Below, in pieces: positions 31,777 to 43,700 of a DNA stretch of 64,000 nt (its first letter is position 1; every line of letters starts with the position of its first letter). The stretch is taken from contig OZ245731.1 of the NCBI GenBank assembly GCA_965227155.1, positions 2,728,001 to 2,792,000 on the forward strand. Direction: 5' to 3'. Below the pieces are notes generated by a model. That model did not search any database. It was given only the letters and a program-made list of their open reading frames with translations, and was not told the DNA's origin. The DNA comes from UBA6059 sp965227155. GTDB taxonomy: Bacteria > Bacteroidota > Bacteroidia > Cytophagales > Cyclobacteriaceae. The position numbers were made by a program, and so were the translations under genes.

Positions 31777-33609
31777 ATGAACTTAAAAGCAGCAATTTTT
31801 AGTATTCTGATTTTTCTTTCAACGGTAATTGAAGTGCCTGGATCAGTACTTCAAAACAATGATGTGATAGCTGCAGATAGCCTTGCCAAAAGGGGTACAA
31901 AGGCGATTAACAATTACCAATATGAAATAGCAAGACAGTATTTATCTGATGCTTTGGATGTATTCCTGACACATAATGATTTCACCCGTGCCGCTAGTGC
32001 TTTTAATGAAACAGGGTATTCCTATTATGCTCAGGATTTATACGATTCTGCGATCTATTTCTATATCAAATCACTTGAGTTGGATATTCTTGAAAAAGAT
32101 ACAAGCCGTATGATTGGGCGGCATAGAAACCTGGGCATGGCCTACAACAAACAGGGAAAGTACTTTCAGGCACTAGAGCATTATCTGCAATCCTTAACTT
32201 TAGCTTTGGAAATTAATAAGGTTAACAGTATAGGATCGGCATACAATTCAATTGGAGCTCTTTATGATAACCTTGGAGATAATGATCAAAGTCTAAAGTA
32301 CAATAAGCTTGCTAACCAATTCTGGAACATCCATGAAAATGAGTATCGTCTTAAAATTAGCTTGCGAAATATCGGCAACTCTTACTTAAAGCTTGGTAAA
32401 CCAGATAGCGCATTGGTTTATCTTGATTCAGCCATCACTATTGAAAACAAACTCGGTGATCTGAAAGGATTGGGAAATCTACACTTGATCAAAGGGGAAG
32501 CTTTTCTTAATCAACAAAAATATGAAGAGGCAAATAAGCAAATGCTGATAAGCATAAACTTCTTCAGTGATGTGGCGGACTATTTTGGAATGGCAAAAGC
32601 ATATAATGCACTAGGCAAACTACAACTATCACAAAAAAAATATCGTAGAGCAGGATTCTTTTTGCAAGAAGCTTCGCAGATTATTGATTCTCTCGATTAC
32701 CTGAGCCTCAAACATGAAAACAACCGGTTAAAAGCTGCTTATTTTGCCGAGGTAGGTGATTATAACTTTGCTTACAGCTATCTGAAAACCTGGTCAACGG
32801 TAGAAGATAGCTTGTTTACATCAACCAGGTACAACATTTTAGAGATTCAGAAAGAATACGAAAACAATCGGTTAGACCAGGCCCTTAAAAAATCATCTAC
32901 AGAGACCCTTTTACAAAAAGAGATCAATAAGCTTCAGCGGGTAGCCTTAATCGTTTTTTTACTGGTTATGGGATTGTTGATTTTTATTCTTATAAAAATA
33001 AACCGGCAGTCTAAAGTTATTAAAAACCAAAATGTATTGATTGATAAGCAAAACTGGCAACTTAATCATGGTATTTACAACAAGCTATTAATGCTTAAAT
33101 CTCAGCTGGAGCGGCTTGGAAAAGTAAAAGGAATTCAGGAAGAGGACTGGTTTAAAAGGGTATTGTGGAAACTGGGCTCAATGTCTGAACCGCATTACAG
33201 CTATTACAACCACAGTAAGCCGAATGCTAACATCAACCTTGCAGAGGTGATTAAAAAGGATGCTGAAACTTTAGCGGATCTTTTTGAAATAGACTATGCT
33301 GAAATTAAGCTTGATATACAGTCTATAGAAATGGATATGTTTAGGGCTGATCATATAAGATTGATATTAGAAGAATTGCTGGCTAACTTCAAGAAGCATT
33401 GTACTCCAGGTAAGCACTTCATTCTAAAAATTTATAAACAAAATAATAGTGTGCTTTTGGTAATTTATGATCAAGAATGGGTTTATGAGGAGCAAGACAA
33501 ACAGTCAGGGTTAAAAATGATCTCAGACCTGGTAAGGAATATAAAAGGTAGGGTAACCTGGCCAAATGAAGACAATCCAAAAATTGAACTATCAATTCCT
33601 AAGTCATGA
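31777..33609 (+). CDS. TPR-containing sensor histidine kinase
   Basis: 610 residues. Signal peptide (about 1-23), a TPR array at about 30-360 (for example AASAFNETGYSYYAQDLYDSAIYFYIKSLEL, GNSYLKLGKPDSALVYLDSAI), a coiled-coil, one membrane helix at about 390-408 (VALIVFLLVMGLLIFILI), then a cytoplasmic kinase-like region. A candidate histidine lies in LNHGIYNKLLML, similar to HisKA_2-type kinases. The HATPase is degenerate but shows EELLANFKKH (N box) and a short SGLKMISDLVRN G box. It is the sensor partner of the LytTR regulator, overlapping it by 4 bp. The periplasmic TPR likely senses envelope proteins (inference). Confidence 0.82.
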   Translation: MNLKAAIFSILIFLSTVIEVPGSVLQNNDVIAADSLAKRGTKAINNYQYEIARQYLSDALDVFLTHNDFTRAASAFNETGYSYYAQDLYDSAIYFYIKSLELDILEKDTSRMIGRHRNLGMAYNKQGKYFQALEHYLQSLTLALEINKVNSIGSAYNSIGALYDNLGDNDQSLKYNKLANQFWNIHENEYRLKISLRNIGNSYLKLGKPDSALVYLDSAITIENKLGDLKGLGNLHLIKGEAFLNQQKYEEANKQMLISINFFSDVADYFGMAKAYNALGKLQLSQKKYRRAGFFLQEASQIIDSLDYLSLKHENNRLKAAYFAEVGDYNFAYSYLKTWSTVEDSLFTSTRYNILEIQKEYENNRLDQALKKSSTETLLQKEINKLQRVALIVFLLVMGLLIFILIKINRQSKVIKNQNVLIDKQNWQLNHGIYNKLLMLKSQLERLGKVKGIQEEDWFKRVLWKLGSMSEPHYSYYNHSKPNANINLAEVIKKDAETLADLFEIDYAEIKLDIQSIEMDMFRADHIRLILEELLANFKKHCTPGKHFILKIYKQNNSVLLVIYDQEWVYEEQDKQSGLKMISDLVRNIKGRVTWPNEDNPKIELSIPKS

Positions 33610-34442
33610 TTAGAAGACTATCTATACTCATTGTTGAAGATAATTACGTCTATGCAACCCAACTTGCAGAGAAGCTAAATGAAATAGGATATACAGACTG
33701 CACTATCGCTTCCTCTCAGCAGGAAGCCTTGGATGCGGTTCATTCCACCAGAATAGATATGGTTATGTTGGACATTTCCCTGGAGGGAAATGATAAGCAT
33801 GACATACAGGGCATAGAAGTAGGGGAGTCCATCAGAAAGCAACTTCAGGTACCTATCATTTTTTTAACACGGCATGATGACCCTCGTATTTTTCAGTCTG
33901 CCTTAGGTATTACACCTGATGGCTACTTAGTCAAAGGTAAAGAAGATGATCCTGCCAAGCTTGAGCGGGAGATTTCCCTAAGCCTGGAGCGCTACTGGCA
34001 AATTTCAAAAACAAAAGCTTTGATCTACAATACAGCTCACCAAACCGTCTGTTTTAGGGCTACCAGGCAAAATGTCAGCCTCAATGGTGAGACTGTAAAG
34101 CTCGACGGTTGGCTTAAAATAGACGTGGAAAAGGTCATAATGGTAGAGGCTGATGGTAATTATTGTAGAGTTTTTTATTTGAATGATCGGGGGGATAGCT
34201 CAGAAAGCATATATGTAAGCGGTATTCTCAAAGAATATGCTAAACAATTAAAGCTATTGAAAATACATAATTTGGTAAGGTGTAACAGATCCTGTATTGT
34301 TAATCTTCATTTCTTAAAATTCATCAATAGTGACCATAAATATCTGCTGCTTAATAGCATTAAGAAACCTATAGTAATTGGTAATAGTTACAAAGACCAG
34401 ATTTTGGCTGGCCTATCAATGATCCAGACCCGGAATCTCTAG
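33606..34442 (+). CDS. LytTR-family response regulator
   Basis: 278 residues: receiver domain (about 5-125) with ED pair in ILIVEDN, phospho-acceptor D56 in VMLDISLEG, T in FLTRHDD and K in YLVKGKE; then a LytTR DNA-binding domain (about 170-275) with VIMVEADGNYCRVFY, IYVSGILKEYAK and FIRCNRSCIVN-type motif (LVRCNRSCIVNLHFLKFI). It overlaps the kinase gene (ATGA). The giant surface LRR gene follows 357 bp later and is the best candidate target. Confidence 0.88.
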   Translation: MIRRLSILIVEDNYVYATQLAEKLNEIGYTDCTIASSQQEALDAVHSTRIDMVMLDISLEGNDKHDIQGIEVGESIRKQLQVPIIFLTRHDDPRIFQSALGITPDGYLVKGKEDDPAKLEREISLSLERYWQISKTKALIYNTAHQTVCFRATRQNVSLNGETVKLDGWLKIDVEKVIMVEADGNYCRVFYLNDRGDSSESIYVSGILKEYAKQLKLLKIHNLVRCNRSCIVNLHFLKFINSDHKYLLLNSIKKPIVIGNSYKDQILAGLSMIQTRNL

Positions 34443-34455
34443 TATTTTATTACTA

Positions 34456-34478
34456 TTGATTTTTTCATAAACCTTTTT
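34456..34478 (+). repeat. Direct repeat 1 upstream of the LRR gene
   Basis: TTGATTTTTTCATAAACC followed by TTTTT. A near-identical copy, one A shorter, is at 34640-34661. The copies lie in the 357-bp gap between the LytTR gene and the LRR gene. They may be regulator binding sites or promoter elements. No other signal was found in 34443-34799. Confidence 0.5.
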
Positions 34479-34639
34479 ATTCAACTCCAATAATGCATTG
34501 GTTTATTTACGAATGTAACAGTTTCATTGAGTTATTCTGATGCTTCATTGATCCTCTATTGATCTTGAACGATCCGTGTCTGACATTCCGACAAAGTTGA
34601 TGAATCATTACATTCAGAATTGAATAATGTCATCCCAAT

Positions 34640-34661
34640 TTGATTTTTTCATAACCTTTTT
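34640..34661 (+). repeat. Direct repeat 2 upstream of the LRR gene
   Basis: TTGATTTTTTCATAACC followed by TTTTT, 184 bp after the first copy and 139 bp before the LRR start codon. Confidence 0.5.
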
Positions 34662-34799
34662 GGATGTGTAAATAGCAACCTGGACACATAGTTAAAGGTT
34701 TCCAAAAGGTTCGGCTTCAGTATGGCGTGATCAATCAATAATGAGGTTTTTCATCGACAAAGTATCAAAAAAGACAATGCAGAATAAACCAAATAGCTG

Positions 34800-37700
34800 A
34801 TGAAAAAGATTTACCTCCTTACGTTATGTAGTGTATTTTTCTTATCCCTCAAAGCCCAGGTCATAATACAAGACTCTCTGGCTTTAGTAGCCCTTTACAA
34901 TGCCACTGATGGCCCAAACTGGACTAACAATACCAACTGGCTGGAGCACGGTCAGAACGTTGGGGATTGGTTTGGTATTACTGTTGAAAATAATAGAGTA
35001 GTTGAGGTAGATATGTTAAATGAACCTGGTTGTTGCACTGGGGATGGAAATAATCTGAACGGTAATATACCACCTGAAATGGGGCAGCTCACGCAATTGA
35101 GGACTTTGAACTTAGCTAGTAATACTTTAATAGGTGGGGCTATACCAAGTGAGATTGTTAACCTTCAAAATTTAAATGAATTAATACTAACCGATACAAG
35201 TATAGATCCAAATTTACCTGCTGAGTTATGGTCGCTGGCAATTCTAGAAAGGCTTATTCTACAAGGATTGGATATACCACAAAGTTCAATTGTAGGTATT
35301 GGAAACTTAACCAACCTAGAAACGCTTTGGCTAGACGGTAACAAATTAAGTAATATACCAAGTGAACTTTTTAATTTAAGTCAACTAAAAAGTCTAAGTA
35401 TTGCAAATAACGAATTAACTGAAATACCACCAGAAATTTCAAATCTAGGGCTTTTAGAAATTTTAAATCTGAATGGTAATAATATTTCATCACTATCAGC
35501 TGAAATATTCAATTTATCGGAGCTTAGACAACTCTATTTGGGATCAAACCTAATCAATGGTGATATTTTTCCTTTATTTACTAGTTACAATAAACTTGAG
35601 GCACTAAGCATATCATTTAATCAATTTTCAGGGTCCATACCAAATGAAATAGGTAATCTTATAAATCTTAGAATTCTTAATTTAAGTGGTAATCAAATAA
35701 GTGGTCTTCTTCCTTCTGAATTTGGAGATCTAACTAATTTGGTTGATTTAGAGATACAAAATAATCCTTTGCTGATAGGAACTATTCCTACAGGACTATC
35801 CAATTTAGAAAACCTAGCAATAGGTCAATCTTGGCAAAATCTAAACTTCTCCAATACCAATCTCTGCGAACCCACCGACCAGGCATGGCTCGATTGGAAG
35901 CAGGGTAGAAATATTGTTAGCTCAGGAATCACATGTAGTCCGGTAGACCTCTACACTTTCACCATCAATGGGTTTGATCGAAAGCCTATTATTGATAATG
36001 TAAACCAAACCATTAGTCTTAACCTGCCTGATGAAGACCTCACCAGTCTGGTAGCCAGCTTTGAAGTAGCTGATGGTGCTACAGTGTCCATTGCTGGCAC
36101 ACCACAGGTCAGTGGGACCACTGCCAACGATTTTACGAATCCCTTAACCTACACCATCACCTCACAAGATGTACAAGAGTCTACCACCTGGGAAGTGACT
36201 ATCACTAATCAACCAATTATCCAGGGGGTAATCGAATCAGATTACAATGGTTTAGTTGATTTCTTTAATGCCACCGGTGGCCCAAACTGGACAAACAAAA
36301 TCAACTGGCTAAGCGAAGAACCTGTGGAGGATTGGTTTGGTATTGAAGTTGAGAATGAAAGGGTAATTTCAATTATTTTAGAAAATGATGGCTCAGGAAA
36401 TTGCTGTAACGGAAATAATTTGACTGGCACTATTCCCATGTCATTGAGTGAACTTACAGCACTTGAAAAGCTGAATATTTCCTACAATGCTATTTCTGGA
36501 AGCATCCCAGATTTTTTCAACAATCTATCCCAGTTGCGTGAGATAACTTTTTGGAGTAACGAATTAACAGGCTCACTGCCTGTTTCAATTGGTGACCTTA
36601 GTAACCTTACAGGGTTGAGTATAGGTTATAATCAAATGGAAGGGCCAATTCCATCTTCATACTATAGTCTGGCAAGATTACAAACCTTAAATCTTTCCTA
36701 CAATGGTCATGAAGGAACCTTGTCACCTCAAATAGGACAGCTAGAAAGTCTTGTAAATTTGAATTTAAGAGGCAACAGTTTTGAAGGAAATATTCCAACA
36801 GAATTAGGAACATTACCAAATCTGACTACACTATGGTTATTGAGAAATGATCTGACAGGAAATATCCCGGAAGAGTTGGCCTCCGCTCCAAAAATAGGCT
36901 TTATAGGATTAAGTGAGAACAACCTAACCGGAGGATTGCCAGAAGCATTTGGTAACGCAGAGCAGTTACAGGAGCTGGATGTTTCTGATAATCCATTGTA
37001 TGGACCTATTCCTTCTAATTTGATCAATTTAGAACTACTTGGGGGAAATCAATTTCATGAATTCAACTTCTCCAACACTAACCTTTGCGAACCCACCGAC
37101 CAGGCCTGGCTTGACTGGAAGCAGGGCAGGAATATCGTAAGTTCAGGCATAACCTGTAGTCCGATAGACCTTTATAGTTTCACTATTGATGGGTTCGATC
37201 AACAGCCTATTTTTGATAATGCTAATCATACTATTAGCCTTAACCTACCTGATGAAGACCTCACCGGCCTGGTAGCCATCTTTGAAGTGGTAGATGGTGC
37301 TACAGTAACCATCGCTGGCACACCACAGGTTAGTGGTACTACTGCCAATGACTTTACGAATCCAGTGACCTATACCATCACCTCGCAGGATGAGCAGGAG
37401 TCTACTACCTGGGAAGTAGCTATCACCAATCAATCAATTATCCAGGGAGTGATTGAATCGGATTACAACGCTTTAGTAGCCCTTTACAATGCCACTGATG
37501 GCCCCAACTGGACTAACAATACCAACTGGCTGAGCGAAGAACCTGTGGAGGATTGGTTTGGGGTAACAGTGACAGATGAAAGAGTAATTTCAATAATTCT
37601 AGGAAATGATGGTTCTGGTCAATGTTGTAACGGAAATAATTTGACAGGATCAATTCCTAATCAAATTGGCCATCTAACTGGTTTAAAATTACTAGACCTC

Positions 37701-40700
37701 AGCTATAATCAACTCAATGGGGAACTCCCTGTTGAAATAAGCCAATTGAGTCAATTGGAGGTTTTAAATGTTTGGTCAAATGATCTAAGCGGAAGTCCAA
37801 TCACTGGTCTACAAAATCTGACTTCACTAGAATCTTTACTTTTGGGTTATAACAACTTCTCAGGAAGCCTTGATTTTCTTACTGGCTTACAAAATCTTTA
37901 TGATATTCAAATGCCTGCAAACAACTTTACAGGAGAAATTCCAACTGGTATAGGCACCTTGGTTAATTTACTCAGTCTTGATCTGTTTAATAATAATCTG
38001 TCCGGAGAGATTCCAAGCTCTCTTGGAGGTTTATCCAAGTTATCTAGTATAGATATAAGTAATAATAACTATTCTGGCCCACTACCACTTGCTCTTGCTC
38101 AAATCACTAATCTCCGAAATGTAAACCTGAGCAACAATGGATGGGAAGGAGAAATACCTGCTGAATACTCTAGTTTGACAAATCTTTACCAATTGAATCT
38201 GAGTAACACTAATCTTTTTGGCCCGATTCCAGCTTATTTTACAAATAAATCTGGCTTAGGACTGCAAGATAACGCTGGGTTTTTACGCTTCTCCAACACC
38301 AACATTTGCGAACCAACTGACCAGGCTTGGATCGACTGGAAGCAGGGTAGGAATATCGTAAGTTCAGGCATAACCTGTAGTCCGGTAGACCTTTACACTT
38401 TCACCATCAATGGGTTCGATCAACAGCCTACCATAGATAACACCAACCAAACCATCAGCCTGAATCTGCCTGATGAAGACCTAACCAGTCTGGTAGCCAG
38501 CTTTGAAGTGGCAGATGGTGCTACAGTATCTATAACTGGTATACCACAAGTCAGCGGCACTACCGCCAATGACTTTACCAATCCGCTGACTTATACCATC
38601 ACCTCACAGGACGAGCAAGAGACCAGCGAGTGGACTGTAACCATCACCAATCAATCAATCATCCAGGGAGTGATTGAATCAGATTATAATGCTTTGGTCG
38701 ATTTCTATAATTCCACCGGTGGGCCTAATTGGACTAACAAAACCAACTGGCTGAGTGGAGAACCTGTGGGAGATTGGTTTGGAATTGAAGTCGAGAATGA
38801 AAGGGTTATTTCAATTATTTTAGAAAATGATGGTTCTGGGAATTGTTGTAACGGGAATAATCTAACTGGCAATATACCTAATGGAATAGGTGAGTTGTCT
38901 GCACTTACAGTTCTTACTTTATCTTTTAATAGTTTGACTGGTATAATACCAACTGGAATAAACAATTTGGTAAACCTTGAACAATTGAACTTGGGTTTTA
39001 ATCAAATTTCAGGAGAATTGCCTGATGGCATTGAGAATTTACAAAACTTGGAGCTGTTATTTCTTGAAAATAATAGTTTGATTGGTCAAATACCATCTGA
39101 ACTTGGACTACTTAGTAAATTACGAAGCTTATCAATCTACAATAATGGTTTTAGTGGAAACATTCCTTCACAATTAGGTGATCTTGCTGACCTTCAGTTA
39201 TTGATTTTATTCAATAACCAACTCACTGGCTCGATACCTTTAGAATTGGGTAATTTGAATAATCTATTATCCCTTTCACTTGGTGATAATCAGTTATCAG
39301 GTAAGATACCTTTTGAATTAAGTCTGCTTACTAATCTCGAACAGTTGTATTTGAATAATAATTTATTCGTTGGGAATTTGCCATCTGAGCTTGGAAACTT
39401 AACAGGACTTAACACCTTAGATCTTGGAAACAATCCATCCTTGACTGGTTCACTTCCTGTTGAATTGACAAATATTAGTGATTTGGCAATTAATCAAAGC
39501 TGGCATGAATTCAACTTCTCCAATACCAACCTCTGCGAACCTACCGACCAGGCTTGGCTGGATTGGAAGCAGGGTAGAAATATCATCAGTTCTGGCATCA
39601 CCTGTGGGCCTGTGGATCTCTATAGTTTTACTATCGATGGGTTCGATCAACAGCCTACTATTGATAATGCCAATCAAACCATTAGCCTTAACCTACCTGA
39701 CGAAGACCTCACCAGCCTTGTAGCCAGCTTTGAAGTGGCAGATGGTGCTACCGTAACTATTGAAGGCATTCCACAGATCAGCGGTACTACAGCCAATGAC
39801 TTTACGAATCCCTTAACATACACCATCACTTCACAAGATCAGCAAGAGATAAGCGAGTGGATAGTTACTATCACCAATGAATCTATCATCAATGGAGTTG
39901 TCGAATCGGATTATAATGCCTTAGTTGCTTTCTACAATGCTACAGGTGGTGATAATTGGACTAACAACACAAACTGGCTGAGTGAAGAACCTGCGGAGGA
40001 TTGGTTTGGTATTGAAGTGGCAAATAATAGGGTCACTGAGATCTTTATGAGAGATGAAACTGAAGGAGGCTGCTGCAGTGGAAATAATCTCGCAGGAATG
40101 ATTCCATCCGAAATTGGTAATTTGGTAGGCCTTGAAGAACTTATCCTAAGTCGAAATGAGTTGACAGGGCTTATTCCTATGGAAATGGGAAATCTGGTAA
40201 GTTTGCGTGTATTGGATCTTGCTCGAAACCAACTGAATGGTTCTATTCCTAGTGATTTGGGTGGATTAACGAATTTGAACCTTTTATTTCTTTATGGTAA
40301 CCAACTCACTGGATTAATTCCTATGGAGCTGGGTTCATTAGTGAATTTAAATACATTGGATCTTTCAAGTAACCAAATTTCGGGTTCAATACCTGTAGAG
40401 TTAGGTGGTTTATCCAATTTAAGTTATTTGTATCTTTTTGGTAACCAACTCACCGGTACCATTCCCCTAGAAATGGGTAGTTTGACAAGCCTTCAAGTTC
40501 TCAACCTTAGTGAAAATTCCTTAATTGGTACAATACCTACAGAATTGGGGAGCTTAATGAATTTGCGAACGTTATATCTTTTTAATAATCAACTCTCCGG
40601 TTCAATACCTACGGAATTGGGTAGTTTGATAAGCCTTAGAAATTTAAACCTAAGCAATAATGACTTAACTGGACCAATTCCTATAGAATTTGGCGGGTTG

Positions 40701-43700
40701 ATTGCGTTGGAACGAATAGGTATTGAAAATAACCCATTATCTGGTGCATTGCCGATAGACCTGATCAATCTTCAAAACCTTGCAATCAACCAATCATGGC
40801 ATGAGTTTAATTTTTCCAATACTAATCTCTGCGAACCCACCGACCAAGTTTGGATGGATTGGAAGCAAGGCAGAAACATAAAAACAAGCGGAATCATTTG
40901 TGGAGGAGCTAACCTTTTTGAATTTAGTTTGCAGGGCTTTGATGCATCGCCGATTATCAACCAATTCAATAAAACAATTGATTTAAACCTGCCCAATGCT
41001 GACTTAACCACCTTGGTAGCTGATTATGAGTTATCGCCTGGTGCTACGATCACCATAGATGGTGTGCCGCAAACTAATGGCCAAACCGCAGCTGATTTCA
41101 CGAACCCTGTTTCCCTGGTGATTACTTCTGGTGACGGACAAGAGTCTAACACATGGACGGTATCAATTACCAATGAAGCCTTGATAGGAGGAGTGCTCGA
41201 GTCACAATACAACGCTTTGGTAAGTTTCTACAATGCGACGGGTGGAGATAACTGGACTAATAATACCAACTGGCTTAGTGAAGAACCGGTAAGCAGTTGG
41301 TTTGGAGTTGAAATAGAAAACGATAGAGTTATATCATTAGGGCTAGGGGGGAATAATCTGACAGGTCAAATACCTGCTGAAATAGGTCAATTGGTTGATT
41401 TAAGGAACTTAGGCCTTTGGACTAATAACCTTACTGGTAATATCCCTGATGAAATAGGGTTACTTGTAAATCTTGAAAACTTTACACTTGATGTGAACCA
41501 AATTGATGGAACGATACCTGAAAGCATAGGTTCTTTGATAAAATTAGAATTTCTGTCTTTGAACGATAACCTATTATCTGGTATAATACCAGAGTCAATT
41601 GCCAACCTTGTTAACCTCAACTTTCTTGTTTTATCAAACAACTCCGGCCTATGTGAACCAGAATCCCAAACATATCAGGAATGGGTCGCTGGCTTAGATT
41701 TTATCGATAACAGTAATACCTGTCAAATTAAAGCTGATTTCCTATCATTTGAAGTTTCAGGGCAATCGGGAGAGACTGTTATCGATGATCTAAACAAAAC
41801 AGTAACTGTGACACTAGACTGCCCGGAAGAGCAGTTCCTGCGTCCATTCTTCACGCTTTCAGACGGGGCTATTGCCTTTATCGATGGTGAGGAGCAGCTT
41901 TCTGGCAGCAGCCTAGTTGATATTACTAATCCAGTGCAATATCAGGTAGTGCCAGGCTTTGGAGAGTCCGTTACCTGGTCATTAACCATATTTAACTCAG
42001 GTGGCTCTCAAGGCCCTGAAATAATTCTTGATCTTTTGAATGATCCAACCTGCTCTATGGAACCCGATGGCTCTGCTACAGTCAATGTAAATAGCGAAGG
42101 CAGCTTCACCTATAGTTTTTATGCTTTAGGAGAAGGAAATAGCACAACCTTGCTTAATTGTGAAACTGTAGAAGTTATTGAAAACCCGGAGCCAGGGGAT
42201 TATACCTTTGAGTTTCAAGACTCCTACGGCGATGGTTGGAATGGTGCTGCAATTGCAGTGAATATTGATGGGGTAGTTACGAGTAAAACGCTTAATGCTG
42301 GATCAAGTGGTAATGATTTTATCAATGTACCGGATAATACCCAAAGTCTGTCTTTTGCTTTCACCTCCGGCGACTGGGATAGCGAAATATCTTTTCAGAT
42401 CTATGCACCTTCTGGATACGAAATGGTATCTGTTACGCCTATTCCCACAGTCGGGCTGATACCTGTTTATTACTGTAGAAATGAAAACACGGTTAATGGT
42501 TTATCCGCAGGACTATACCTTGCAGAGGTTACTGATGATATATCTGGTTGCACATTTTATGAATTTTTTGAAATCCTGGACTATACACCGGAATATGTGG
42601 TCAATACACAAATAGGAGATCAGATTAGTTGCGATGAGCCAATCGGTTCAATCTTGATCGAGACTATAGAAATAGATAATGAAACCTTAACCTTACAGGA
42701 TGCCAGATTCGACTTGACCTGGACTGATTTAGACGGAGGTCACGAATTAACAGGACTCGGTGCAGGACTATATGAAGTGACTATATTGGATACAGAGATA
42801 GGATGTAGTTTTACTGAGCAGTTTGAAATCATCGAAGACATACCCACGCTTTCTTTAGAATCAACTATAATCTCAACAACAAACTGCATTTCAGCGAATG
42901 GTGAAATTTCGTTAGAAAATGTGAACGTTGGCGAAGAAGTATTTAGCCTAGCTAATGAGCGATTTGAAATAGTCTGGTCAGATACTGAGGCTGGTACTGA
43001 GAGAACTGGTCTGGATGCAGGTAACTATGAAGTTACTATTACCGATAATCAAACGGGTTGTAGCCTTACTGAAAATTTTGAAGTAATTGAGGATATACAA
43101 CCCCTCATCGTCACCTCAGATATTACCAATAATACTATTTGTAATGGTGGTAATGGAACAATTGCAATCGCGGAAATAACCATAGGTGAAACTAGCATTA
43201 CATTGCCTGACCAACGATTTGAATTTACATGGGCAGATGATGAAGGATCAAACGATAGAACAGCCTTAGCTGCAGGGGCTTATGAGGTGACCATCACAGA
43301 TACACAGTCAGGGTGCGAAGTAATTGAATCTTTCATTATTGAAGATAACATTCCTTTAGTGACAGTAGATGCAACAATCACAGCACAAACCAATTGTGAA
43401 ACACCAAATGGAGAAGTTATCCTAAACAGCGTCACTATCGAGGGCAATACCATCATATTGCCCGACCAAAGATTTGATCTGGTATGGACGGATATGGGCT
43501 CAGGAAGTGAGCGGACAGGTTTGGAGGCTGGTACTTATGATTTATCCATTGAGGATACACAAACAGGATGTATCTACAATGAGAGTTATTTTGTAGAAGA
43601 ACAAACGCTTTCGGGTACTATCCAGATAGCTTCAAACAGCAATGTTACGAGTTGTAATAATAACGATGGCACTGCTTCAGCAACTGTAGATGGTGAAACT

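Noticed and set aside
35844..41210. CRISPR or transposon interpretation of the LRR repeats
   Set aside because: The repeats are in frame, encode protein modules, and have about 1.2-kb periods.
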